DNA from: JABGQS01 sp963666505
Lineage (GTDB): Bacteria > Bacillota > Clostridia > Christensenellales > SZUA-584
Direction of reading: 5' to 3'
Assembly (NCBI GenBank): GCA_963666505.2
Contig: CAXXXL010000001.1
Location: forward strand, 930,001 to 994,000
DNA length: 64,000 bases
The translations under genes and the position numbers were made by a program. Shown piece by piece: positions 44,500 through 52,721 of the stretch; the first letter of the stretch is position 1; each line of letters begins with the position of its first letter. Below the pieces are notes generated by a model. The model searched no databases. It was not told the DNA's origin and saw only the letters and a program-made list of their open reading frames with translations.

Positions 44500-45708
44500 A
44501 TGAATAACAGGATACTGGAGCTAGCTGACAAGACGCTAGAGCTGTGTGCTTCAAAGAAAAACACAGACAGGATAGAAAAGTGGATAAAGCACCAGAACTT
44601 CGAAAGCCAGGGAGATATATTAATAAACGTTCATTTCTGGAGGAATACTATAAACCAGATGTGGAGAGAGCTTGTACCAGACAATGAGATAGAGAGCGCA
44701 ACTCCAACAGAGTATTTTGTTGAGAGAACTCTTCTTCAGCGTATATATAAATTCAAAAACATAGATGACGATGACGTTCTGCTGCCGACTATATGGATAG
44801 ACCCGGTAATGTCGCCTCAAAGCCGGATGTTCGGTATAGAGAAAAAGCAGGCGCTGGACGGCGTCAGTATAAAATACTCTACGGTAATAAAAAGCGAAGA
44901 TGATTTGAAGCGTTTCTCACAGCCGGTATTTGTTGTTGACCAAGAAAAGACAAAGCAAAAGAAAAACATGATATCGGCACTGGTCGAAGGCAAAGTACCG
45001 GTGAAGGTTAAGACGCAGTATCTTCAGGCAAACCCGTTCGAATATGCAGCGATGTTCCGCAGTATGGACGATCTGTTTCTGGATTTCTTGGATTCGCCGC
45101 AGTTTGTACATTCAATGATGGATTTGTTCACCAGGTTTATTGTGAACCGGTTTAATGAACTGGAAAACTCACGCGGCATTGACCCGGAACAGACGTGGGA
45201 TTTCCGTATACACGCAGACAGAATAGACGACGAAGAAAATGCAAACAGCCTCAAGAACTGCTGGTTGTATATTTCTGACCAGAGCGCCGGAGTAGTTTCG
45301 CCGCAGATGTACAGAGAGTTCGTTTATCCGTATCACGAGAGGATAGCAAAGCTCTTTGGCAAGGTGTATTACCACGGCTGTGAAAACTTAACGCAGAAAG
45401 CGAAGTATATTCAAAAGCTGCCTAACCTGCGGCGTTTTCACATCTCGCCGTGGTCGGATGCAGAAAAGATTACTGAAGAGCTGGGCGATAAGTTTATATA
45501 TGAAGTGCACGTTCACCCCGCCAACCACCTTTTTGCATACAGCAGAAGTGAGATAGAAAAGGACATAGAGCGCCTTTGCAGACAATGCAAGGAAAACGGG
45601 GCAGTGTTCGACCTTAATCTTAGTGACCTTGAAACGGTAAACAACGAAACAGGCAAATTGATAGAGTGGGTAAAGATAGCAAGAGACACAGTCAGTAGAT
45701 TTTTCTAG
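44500..45708 (+). CDS. URO-D family protein, first of three in tandem
   Basis: A 402-residue URO-D superfamily protein behind GGGAGG. The barrel-typical SAGVVSPQMYREFVYPYHER block and KVYYHGC are visible: the HxC part of an MtaA-type zinc site is kept (H-G-C), but the third ligand cysteine near the C-terminus is not seen (GAVFDLNLS). It is the first gene of the trio facing the PocR-AraC regulator, 15 bases before the next gene. No substrate can be assigned. Confidence 0.75.
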   Translation: MNNRILELADKTLELCASKKNTDRIEKWIKHQNFESQGDILINVHFWRNTINQMWRELVPDNEIESATPTEYFVERTLLQRIYKFKNIDDDDVLLPTIWIDPVMSPQSRMFGIEKKQALDGVSIKYSTVIKSEDDLKRFSQPVFVVDQEKTKQKKNMISALVEGKVPVKVKTQYLQANPFEYAAMFRSMDDLFLDFLDSPQFVHSMMDLFTRFIVNRFNELENSRGIDPEQTWDFRIHADRIDDEENANSLKNCWLYISDQSAGVVSPQMYREFVYPYHERIAKLFGKVYYHGCENLTQKAKYIQKLPNLRRFHISPWSDAEKITEELGDKFIYEVHVHPANHLFAYSRSEIEKDIERLCRQCKENGAVFDLNLSDLETVNNETGKLIEWVKIARDTVSRFF

Positions 45709-45723
45709 AAAGCGGAGTTTCGT

Positions 45724-46800
45724 ATGAATTATAACAACGAAGACTTAAAGCTGGAAACAATTTTGCAAAGGCACAGCGATTTCTGGAAGCGAAAAAACGG
45801 ACAGGCTGTGCTTCAAAGAGTGCCGTTTGTTAAGTGGCACACAAAGCCGTATCCTGTTAAGGGAAGGAATATCGCAGATCCGGAGTGTATAAATCCGAAC
45901 GATATTGACATAGAAAGATTTCTGGGCCTTGGCGAGTCTCTTCCCGACCCAAACACCGGGAACCGTATAAATACCGTTATGCCGAGATATCCGCAGTCTT
46001 GGATGAGTGGAATAATAGGCTGTGATATCTGCGCTTCTGATGTAAGCTGTACAGCCGTTGGTGGCAGCTTCGGCAGCGCGGTTGAAGCAGCGGAACAATT
46101 CAGCATTGATGAAGCGCTCGGTTCTGAATGGTACGCACTGCTGCAGATGTGTACAGATGCGTTGATAGAGTACGCTGGTTCTAAAATTGCGGTCTCTCAA
46201 ATGCATCTTCGTGGTATAATAGATATGCTTGCGGCATATTTCAAAGAAGACGAATTGTGCATTGCAGCATACGATTTTCCAGAAGCAATAAAGACGCTCG
46301 CGCATAAGTTCGCAAAGCTGTATATTACTGTGGCAAAGAACGATATTAGCAAGCGTGGTATGTGGAAAGGCGGTCAGGCAGTCTCGTGGGGCGTATATGC
46401 TTCGGGAGAGCTTCTTAGCTATCAGATTGACGCTTCAAACCTCTTTTCAAGAAGCATGTATGAAGATATATTTATTGGATTTGATGAAATGGTAATAAAC
46501 GAATTCGAATATTCGCTCTGTCATATCCACTATACTGGGCTGCACATAGCACAGAGCCTATGCAGCATTGAAAACTTAGGCTGCATACAAATCAACCTAG
46601 ACCGAGAAGCAGCGCCGGACTGGAGTATTGAAAAGGTTATAGATTGCTGCAAGATGGTGCAGAGCGCAGGCAAGTGTGTGCTGATAAACGGCGAGCTTGC
46701 ACAATACGAAGTGAACAGAATCCTTGAAGAGCTAGAGCAGCAGGGGTTGATGATGATATACTGGAATCCTGAATATTGGGATCCGACTGATATAAAATAA
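45724..46800 (+). CDS. Diverged URO-D-like protein, second of three in tandem
   Basis: A 358-residue protein with weak but consistent resemblance to the URO-D superfamily: barrel layout, MYEDIFIGFDEM in the place of the usual SPEMYREF helix, and a later CHIHYTGLH segment where relatives carry HxC. The zinc-site cysteines are missing here. It lies between two clearer members with 15- and 20-base gaps, so it is part of the same operon. It may be a non-catalytic or carrier-like partner of its neighbours (inference). Confidence 0.6.
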   Translation: MNYNNEDLKLETILQRHSDFWKRKNGQAVLQRVPFVKWHTKPYPVKGRNIADPECINPNDIDIERFLGLGESLPDPNTGNRINTVMPRYPQSWMSGIIGCDICASDVSCTAVGGSFGSAVEAAEQFSIDEALGSEWYALLQMCTDALIEYAGSKIAVSQMHLRGIIDMLAAYFKEDELCIAAYDFPEAIKTLAHKFAKLYITVAKNDISKRGMWKGGQAVSWGVYASGELLSYQIDASNLFSRSMYEDIFIGFDEMVINEFEYSLCHIHYTGLHIAQSLCSIENLGCIQINLDREAAPDWSIEKVIDCCKMVQSAGKCVLINGELAQYEVNRILEELEQQGLMMIYWNPEYWDPTDIK

Positions 46801-46820
46801 TACCGGAGGCAGAGATTAGT

Positions 46821-47873
46821 ATGATGACAAGTATTGAGAGAGTAAAAAAGACATTCGCATTCAAACTGACAGACAGACCTCCCATAGACCTTATGGAGAA
46901 CAATATTTGGCCTGCTCTTCGGGATTACTTCACAAAGGAACACGGACTTAGCGAAGATGAGCAGATACTAAGATACCTTCACTCAGATTTCAGATGGGTG
47001 CTGACAGGCCCGCCGGAGAAGATGAACACACACGAATTCGACGTTGACGGAACTGATATTTCCGGCTCTTATTCGGACGATATCAAAAGGCCGCTATCGG
47101 ACGTCCACAGCGTAAGCGACGTAGGCAGGCTTTTTGCACCGGATGCATCTAAAACAGTAGTTCCCGACTTTGAAGCTGTAAAGCAAAAAAATCCCGATAA
47201 GCCAATCATACTAACGCCGTTCTGGATGCCCGTGTTCTCGGGAGCATGTGAAACGTTTGGTATGCAGGAAGCCATGGTAAAGATGCACCTCGAACCAGAG
47301 GTATTCAAAGCCTATGCACAGATACAATCAGATTATTCCGTTGGGGTGTTCGAAGCAAACGTGAAAAAGGGCGCAAGGGATTACTGTGACTATGCGTGGA
47401 TAGGCGACGACTTCGCAGGGGAGAGGGGACTGCTGCTAAGCCCGGAAATGTGGAGAGAGTTTATAGCGCCTTATCATAAAAAAACGGTTCGCTATCTGAA
47501 AGATAACGGATTTAAGGTGTTGTTTCACTCGTGCGGTGCAGTGCGTGAAGTTATTCCGGACTTGATAGACATGGGCGTTGATGCCCTTGTTGTCATACAG
47601 ACGAGCGCACACGATATGGTAATTGAAGAACTAGCAAAGGAATTCGGCGGAAAGCTGGTTTTCTACGGAGCGATCGATGCACAGCAGCTTCTGACTTTCG
47701 GCAGCCCGGAAGACGTAAAAAACGAAGTGATAAGGAACTATCGTGCTTTTGAAAAATGCGGCGGTTATGTGGTAACGAACAGCCATACCTGCATGACTGA
47801 TATAAAGGGAGAAAACATAGAAGCGATGGCGCAGACAGCTTTTGCTCTGCCCGGTATTGCAAACGAAAAATAA
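46821..47873 (+). CDS. URO-D family protein with complete MtaA-type zinc motif
   Basis: A 350-residue URO-D/MtaA-like protein behind GGAGG. His236 and Cys238 (FHSCGA) and Cys324 (HTCM) give the H-x-C...C zinc pattern of MtaA-type corrinoid:thiol methyltransferases. It is the only one of five URO-D proteins in the window with all three. LSPEMWREFIAPYHKK is the usual barrel helix. It could be the methyltransferase of the trio, but no corrinoid protein or substrate methyltransferase gene is nearby. Confidence 0.83.
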   Translation: MMTSIERVKKTFAFKLTDRPPIDLMENNIWPALRDYFTKEHGLSEDEQILRYLHSDFRWVLTGPPEKMNTHEFDVDGTDISGSYSDDIKRPLSDVHSVSDVGRLFAPDASKTVVPDFEAVKQKNPDKPIILTPFWMPVFSGACETFGMQEAMVKMHLEPEVFKAYAQIQSDYSVGVFEANVKKGARDYCDYAWIGDDFAGERGLLLSPEMWREFIAPYHKKTVRYLKDNGFKVLFHSCGAVREVIPDLIDMGVDALVVIQTSAHDMVIEELAKEFGGKLVFYGAIDAQQLLTFGSPEDVKNEVIRNYRAFEKCGGYVVTNSHTCMTDIKGENIEAMAQTAFALPGIANEK

Positions 47874-47877
47874 CTAA

Positions 47878-48531
47878 TCAGGTTTCATCAGTGTTTGATA
47901 ATGTACCGCTGTCTGTTGTTCCAGGTTCATCTTGCTCCGGGCTTTCTTCCGTCGGCTCGGGCGTAGGCAAAGGTACATAACCCGGCGAGTGCTCGCTGCC
48001 TTCAATGCCGTAGCCCCGGGTGTTAGAGTCCTGGAACATAGGGACTTTCGGCGGTATAAATGTAAATACCCCGTATACGACCGCCAGTATCGATGCTATG
48101 AAAATAGCTATCACAGAGCTGCCGATTTTCCTTTTATGCACTGTCAGCTTAAATCCGATATAAAGCCCTATACATATACTTATGAAAGTTATGATAATAT
48201 CTATAATAAGGCTCTCTTTAATGCCTGCGATATTACGGTAGAAATAGAACATAGCCAGCGTAGCAACAGGCATTGCCACTAAGGATATACCGCCAGCAAA
48301 TATATAGTTTCTGAACCTGTATCCAATGGCAAGGTATTCTATAATGTAAAACAAAATTGACGGGACTAAAAAGAGCTTCATATGTTCCCAAACACTCTCG
48401 TTGACCGGAAAAATAGCCGCCGCAACAACATTAGGTGTCCAAGCGTAAACGAAGTGCCATAGTGCGGCAAGCGAAATGATTACAAGAGCGCCGAAAAAAT
48501 GCCAGATTATCAGTGTTTTCTTGAATCTCAT
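47878..48531 (-). CDS. Membrane protein (DUF6512-like)
   Basis: A 217-residue membrane protein from the ATG five bases after GGAGG; a TTG at 48543 overlaps that site. Five or six hydrophobic segments span residues 8-165, with PVNESVWEHMKLFLVPS early on, followed by an acidic, proline-rich tail (PLPTPEPTEESPEQDEPG). This resembles the DUF6512 family of clostridial membrane proteins. It is convergent with the URO-D trio, only four bases from its end, and no function is known. Confidence 0.7.
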   Translation of the reverse strand: MRFKKTLIIWHFFGALVIISLAALWHFVYAWTPNVVAAAIFPVNESVWEHMKLFLVPSILFYIIEYLAIGYRFRNYIFAGGISLVAMPVATLAMFYFYRNIAGIKESLIIDIIITFISICIGLYIGFKLTVHKRKIGSSVIAIFIASILAVVYGVFTFIPPKVPMFQDSNTRGYGIEGSEHSPGYVPLPTPEPTEESPEQDEPGTTDSGTLSNTDET

Positions 48532-48603
48532 AGCTGCCTCCAAAGTAATTTATATTAAGTATAACATACAAAATAGGTTATTCAAACATAATGAAAGTTT
48601 TAT

Positions 48604-48632
48604 TTGAAGCATAAAAGACCGGATGATATAAT
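48604..48632 (+). promoter_or_regulatory. Promoter of the COG0523 GTPase gene
   Basis: TTGAAG (48604-48609) and TATAAT (48627-48632) are spaced by 17 bases, and TGA before the -10 makes it an extended -10 element as well. Confidence 0.75.
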
Positions 48633-48697
48633 GTATAAACAATTTTGCATTTTTATCGGGGTAACAAACGGATTAAGGTTGCTAGAGGAGACATAAA

Positions 48698-49567
48698 ATG
48701 GGTGGTAAGATACCAGTTGACATAATTTCGGGCTTTCTTGGCTCAGGCAAAACAACGCTTATTAATGCACTTTTAGCTGACCAATATAATGGCATCCGGA
48801 TTGCAGTTATAGAAAACGAATTTGGGAAGATAGATGTTGACTCCGCTCTGCTGCCGGAAGACCTGGAGATAACTAAGATAACCGGCGGCTGTGTCTGCTG
48901 TACGCTCAAGATAAGCCTGATTGAGGGGATAAGGCTTCTTGCAGAGCGCTGCATCCCGGACAGGATAGTAATTGAAACAACAGGGGTTGCGAAGCTATCA
49001 GATGTTATATCAGCAGTAAAAAATGCTTCATTGGCAGATGTCGCATACCCGGCAGCCTGTATCACGGTAGTAAACCCGGCATTCCACAAGAGCTTTGGCA
49101 GCTCTCTTGGCGCTTTTTACAACGACCAAATCGAATCAGCCGGAACTGTTTATATAAGCAGAGCACAGAGTACAGACGAAAAGATACTGGATGAAGTCAT
49201 CAAAAGTATAAAACAAAGCAGCTGCGAATGTGATATTGTAACTAATATTACTGAAATAAAAATTCAGGAGAATACTCCATCATTATATCCAAGTACGGCA
49301 GGGCATGATGAAAACCATGCACATCATGATGCGGAACCGCATTTTTCAAGCACATATATAGAAACACCGGTGTTTTCAGACGAAAATGAGATTGCGGCAT
49401 TCATTAAGAAAATACAATTGGATGCTTCGCCCAAAAAAGTATACAGAATTAAAGGAACCGTTACCAAAGCAGATGAAAATGTGCTCGTACAGTGGGTAAA
49501 CGGAGAACTCGAGTTTTTTACTGCGAAGCATTCAGACAACAAACTGGTTACCGTTACACAAGCATAG
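48698..49567 (+). CDS. COG0523 (CobW-like) GTP-dependent metallochaperone
   Basis: A 289-residue P-loop GTPase. Walker A GFLGSGKTT is at residues 9-17, the switch ENEFG and the metal-binding motif GGCVCC follow, and a histidine-rich stretch DENHAHHDAE lies near residue 208. The domain order is that of CobW/ZigA/YeiR proteins, which insert zinc or cobalt into client proteins. The guanine-specificity motif NKxD is not recognisable; the aligned strand reads VYISRAQS. It has its own promoter next to the URO-D trio, one member of which shows a zinc site. Confidence 0.87.
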   Translation: MGGKIPVDIISGFLGSGKTTLINALLADQYNGIRIAVIENEFGKIDVDSALLPEDLEITKITGGCVCCTLKISLIEGIRLLAERCIPDRIVIETTGVAKLSDVISAVKNASLADVAYPAACITVVNPAFHKSFGSSLGAFYNDQIESAGTVYISRAQSTDEKILDEVIKSIKQSSCECDIVTNITEIKIQENTPSLYPSTAGHDENHAHHDAEPHFSSTYIETPVFSDENEIAAFIKKIQLDASPKKVYRIKGTVTKADENVLVQWVNGELEFFTAKHSDNKLVTVTQA

Positions 49568-49579
49568 CAAAAGATACTG

Positions 49580-49607
49580 AAAGCATCGGTGTTTGCCGGT
49601 GCTTTTT
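49580..49607 (+). terminator. Terminator after the COG0523 gene
   Basis: AGCATCGG pairs with CCGGTGCT (49582-49602, one G-U pair), followed by TTTTTT. It separates this gene from the pst operon. Confidence 0.8.
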
Positions 49608-49642
49608 TGTTGCAAAATAAAGGAAATAAAAGAATATTTTTT

Positions 49643-49659
49643 TTTACATGGATTTAACA
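49643..49659 (+). promoter_or_regulatory. Pho box upstream of pstS
   Basis: TTTACA (49643-49648) and TTAACA (49654-49659) form an 11-base direct repeat with five-base spacing, the Gram-positive PhoP binding pattern TT(A/C/T)ACA-N5. A degenerate repeat, ATAACG, follows in phase at 49676-49681. No sigma-A -35 box is present, and a TACTAT -10-like hexamer lies at 49691-49696. The site lies about 75-90 bases before the pstS ATG. Confidence 0.7.
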
Positions 49660-49734
49660 CACAAAATATACTTCCATAACGCACCGCTGATACTATCAGA
49701 TTGTAAATTAATTTTAAAAAAATTAGGAGGAAAC

Positions 49735-50613
49735 ATGAAGAAGTTATTAATAATAGTCTTGGCGCTTGCCATGGCACTTGCGCTATTTGCAGGTTGCGCA
49801 AAGACAGAAGATGCTGATATGACAGACGACACTCAGGATCAGACAACAGACGACACACAGGACGATACAGCTGCTGCAGCTGGCGAAGTTACAGTATCAG
49901 GTTCGACGTCAGTAGAGCCGGTTGGTATAGCACTGGGTGACGAGTTCATGGCACTCAACCCAAACGTGAAATTCACTTACCAGGGCATAGGCTCATCTGC
50001 AGGCGTTACAAATGCTAACGACGGCGTTACGATGCTCGGAACGGCTTCAAGGCAGATCAAAGACTCCGAAAAAGAATACGGAATGACGGAAGTTGTACTT
50101 GCGTATGACGGCATCGCAGTTATAGCTAACACAGCAAATGCAGCAATGAGTGACCTGACAGTAGAGCAGGTACAGAAGATATACCTCGGTGAGATAACAA
50201 ACTGGAGCCAGGTAGGCGGAGACGACCAGGATATCGTGGTTGTATCACGTGAAGCGGGCTCTGGCACAAGAGGAGCATTCGAAGAGATAGTAGGATTCGA
50301 AGATATGCTCGTAGCAAGCGCAACTATAGCTGAAGGCAACGGAGCAGTTAAAGAAACTGTCGTAGGAAATCCGCAGGCAATCGGTTATGTATCGTTCACA
50401 TATGTTGACGACACCGTAAAGCCGCTGCTGATAGAAGGAGCAGAGCCGACAATAGACAACGTGCTATCAGGTACTTACCCGGTGTCAAGACCGTTTATGA
50501 TAGTGTATCACGAAGACAACCTGTCTGATGCAGCTAAAGATTTCCTTGACTTCATAGCTACTGACAAAGCAAAAGAGATTATCGCTGAAGAGGGAGCTAT
50601 TCCACTGAACTAA
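49735..50613 (+). CDS. pstS: Phosphate ABC transporter substrate-binding lipoprotein PstS
   Basis: A 292-residue lipoprotein that captures phosphate outside the membrane. The signal peptide ends in LFAGC with lipidation Cys20. An acidic Asp/Thr-rich linker follows, then the PstS phosphate-site motifs VSGSTSV, and REAGSGTRGAF. The ATG is five bases after AGGAGG. It is the first gene of pstSCAB-phoU-phoPR and sits behind a Pho box, so phosphate starvation should induce it. A perfect hairpin follows before pstC. Confidence 0.95.
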   Translation: MKKLLIIVLALAMALALFAGCAKTEDADMTDDTQDQTTDDTQDDTAAAAGEVTVSGSTSVEPVGIALGDEFMALNPNVKFTYQGIGSSAGVTNANDGVTMLGTASRQIKDSEKEYGMTEVVLAYDGIAVIANTANAAMSDLTVEQVQKIYLGEITNWSQVGGDDQDIVVVSREAGSGTRGAFEEIVGFEDMLVASATIAEGNGAVKETVVGNPQAIGYVSFTYVDDTVKPLLIEGAEPTIDNVLSGTYPVSRPFMIVYHEDNLSDAAKDFLDFIATDKAKEIIAEEGAIPLN

Positions 50614-50637
50614 TCAAGAGGCATTAGACTTACAGTG

Positions 50638-50662
50638 GGCATGCAGGCTCTGCCTGCATGCC
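50638..50662 (+). other. Intercistronic hairpin between pstS and pstC
   Basis: A perfect 11-base stem (50638-50648 with 50652-50662) closes a three-base loop, with no T-run. It is an RNA-processing or stabilising element type that commonly raises pstS transcript level over downstream genes. Confidence 0.75.
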
Positions 50663-50697
50663 TTAAGCTGTATAAAATAATTGCAGGAAAAAGCTAA

Positions 50698-51612
50698 ATG
50701 AAAATAATAAAAAACACAAGAAAGAAAAAATTATACGAACCGTTGGTTGAAAACACATTCAGGATATCCTCTGGAATTACTATATTTGCTGTTTTCGCAA
50801 TTGTAATATTTATATTGAGTAAAGGAGTTCAGCCGTTCTTGCCGGGTAACAAAGAAGGAACGTACTCTTTCATTGATTTTATAACAGGTCTTGAATGGCG
50901 CCCGAATGACGATTTAAGCGTCGCAAAATACGGAATACTCTATATGATAGTTGGCTCTGTTCTCGCAACGGGAGGGGCGATAATCATTGGAGTTCCGATA
51001 AGTATATTTACTGCAGCATACCTTTCAGAGCTTGCTCCGAAGAAAGTAAAAAGCGTTGTAAGATCAGGGATAATGCTGATGGCAGGCATACCGTCCGTTA
51101 TATACGGAATATTCGGTCTTGGGTTTTTAGTGCCGATGATAATGAAGGTTTCACCATTCAGTCAAGGACAGTCACTGCTTGCTGTTATCATAGTGCTGAC
51201 TATTATGATACTGCCGACAATGATAGTTATTGCGGAAAGCGCAATAGCCAGCGTTCCGAAAGAATACAGGAATGCTTCGTATGCGCTGGGTGCTTCAAAG
51301 GTCTACACTACGATACATGTGCTGATACCGGCTGCAAGGCGGGGCATACTGGTCGGCGTCATACTGGGTGTGGGCAGAGCGATTGGCGAAACTATGGCAG
51401 TCATACTTGTCGCCGGTAATGTGTCCGGCGGATTGCCTACAAGCATATTCAGCCTTATCCGTCCGCTTACCACTAATGTTGTGCTAGAGATGAGCTATGC
51501 AACGGGATTGCACAACGAAATGCTGTTTGCAACTGGCTCAGTACTCATGCTGTTTATTATAGGGATAAACCTGCTGATGAACAGAATAATCAAAAGGATG
51601 GGACAGTACTAG
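50698..51612 (+). CDS. pstC: Phosphate ABC transporter permease PstC
   Basis: A 304-residue integral membrane permease with six predicted membrane segments. The binding-protein-dependent transport motif lies in ALGASKVYTTIHVLIPAARRG, the EAA loop that contacts PstB. It pairs with PstA to form the phosphate channel. Length and layout are normal for the family. The ribosome site AGGAAA is weak, so its synthesis may be lower than that of PstS; pstA starts two bases after its stop. Confidence 0.94.
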   Translation: MKIIKNTRKKKLYEPLVENTFRISSGITIFAVFAIVIFILSKGVQPFLPGNKEGTYSFIDFITGLEWRPNDDLSVAKYGILYMIVGSVLATGGAIIIGVPISIFTAAYLSELAPKKVKSVVRSGIMLMAGIPSVIYGIFGLGFLVPMIMKVSPFSQGQSLLAVIIVLTIMILPTMIVIAESAIASVPKEYRNASYALGASKVYTTIHVLIPAARRGILVGVILGVGRAIGETMAVILVAGNVSGGLPTSIFSLIRPLTTNVVLEMSYATGLHNEMLFATGSVLMLFIIGINLLMNRIIKRMGQY

Positions 51613-51614
51613 AG

Positions 51615-52712
51615 ATGAAGGCAAAGAGACAAGATAAGGTTTTTAAAGGCATTATGATATTCAGCAGCGTCCTTGTGATTTCTATGCTGGTCCTCATACT
51701 TGGGTTTGTCATAATAAAAGGCGCAGGCGAAATAAACAAACAATTCCTCTTCGGAGATTTTGATGCGAAGACGGTATATATAGACATTAACACCTCAGAA
51801 GGCTTGGACATACAAGTTGAGCAGGTAGAATATGACTCAAAGGACTATCTTAAAGTAATAGATATTGAAGGCGGATCATTTATCGAAGGCAGCCTCTCAA
51901 ACGGTGAGGAATATAAGCTAAAAGTCGGCGATATCATAAAAAAAGTTGACGACAGTGATACTAACGAGATGAGTGCCGGCGAATTTTATACACTTAGCGA
52001 AGAGCTTGGGCAAAGCACTACCCTTAGAATAACAAGACCGGGAAGAGGGATATTTCCGCTCCTTGTAAATACTGTGCTTATGATAGGGCTCTCACTGTTG
52101 TTTGCACTTCCGATATCGATAGCTTCGGCGATATACCTTGCTGAATACGCAAAGGAGGGCAGGCTGCTGAACTTAATACGTTTTACAACCAGCTGCCTTG
52201 CAGGCATACCGTCGATTGTATTTGGCTTGTTTGGCATGCTGGTGTTCGTATCGACAATAAAGTTTGGGTTCTCGCTGCTAGCGGGTTCATTCACTCTGTC
52301 TATCGTGCTTCTGCCTACCATTATAGGGCAGACGGAAGAGGCGATAAGAAGGGTGCCGCAGACGTTCAGGGAAGGCTCGTTTGCTCTTGGCGCAAACAAG
52401 ATACAGACAATATTCAAAGTTATACTGCCTAACGGTCTTTCGGGAATACTCGTAGGCGTACTGCTTTCTATCGGAAGAATAGTTGCAGAATCTGCGGCGC
52501 TGATACTAACAGCGGGAACAGTAGCCAGCATACCTGGCACTGCACTGGAGAGCGCTTCGACTCTGACAGTAAAAGCGTATACAGTGGCTAAAGAAACGGG
52601 CGATATCAGGCTCGCATGCGCAATGGGAATAATAGCTATACTGCTGATAGTAATAGTAAACGCATCAGTCGGGCTGGCAAATAAGTTTGATAAAATGAAG
52701 AATTATGAATAA
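51615..52712 (+). CDS. pstA: Phosphate ABC transporter permease PstA with PDZ-like insertion
   Basis: A 365-residue permease, about 70-80 residues longer than usual. Membrane segment 1 is at about 12-35 and segment 2 begins near 147. Between them, outside the membrane, residues about 50-143 form an insertion resembling a PDZ domain: an IEGGSFIEGS loop, KVGDIIKKVDD (104-113) and the terminal strand TTLRITRPG (135-143). The remainder is a normal PstA with the EAA loop ALGANKIQTIFKVILP. It forms the phosphate channel with PstC. The frame is intact across the insertion, so it is not a sequencing join of two genes. Confidence 0.92.
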   Translation: MKAKRQDKVFKGIMIFSSVLVISMLVLILGFVIIKGAGEINKQFLFGDFDAKTVYIDINTSEGLDIQVEQVEYDSKDYLKVIDIEGGSFIEGSLSNGEEYKLKVGDIIKKVDDSDTNEMSAGEFYTLSEELGQSTTLRITRPGRGIFPLLVNTVLMIGLSLLFALPISIASAIYLAEYAKEGRLLNLIRFTTSCLAGIPSIVFGLFGMLVFVSTIKFGFSLLAGSFTLSIVLLPTIIGQTEEAIRRVPQTFREGSFALGANKIQTIFKVILPNGLSGILVGVLLSIGRIVAESAALILTAGTVASIPGTALESASTLTVKAYTVAKETGDIRLACAMGIIAILLIVIVNASVGLANKFDKMKNYE

Positions 52713-52721
52713 GAGGTAGAA

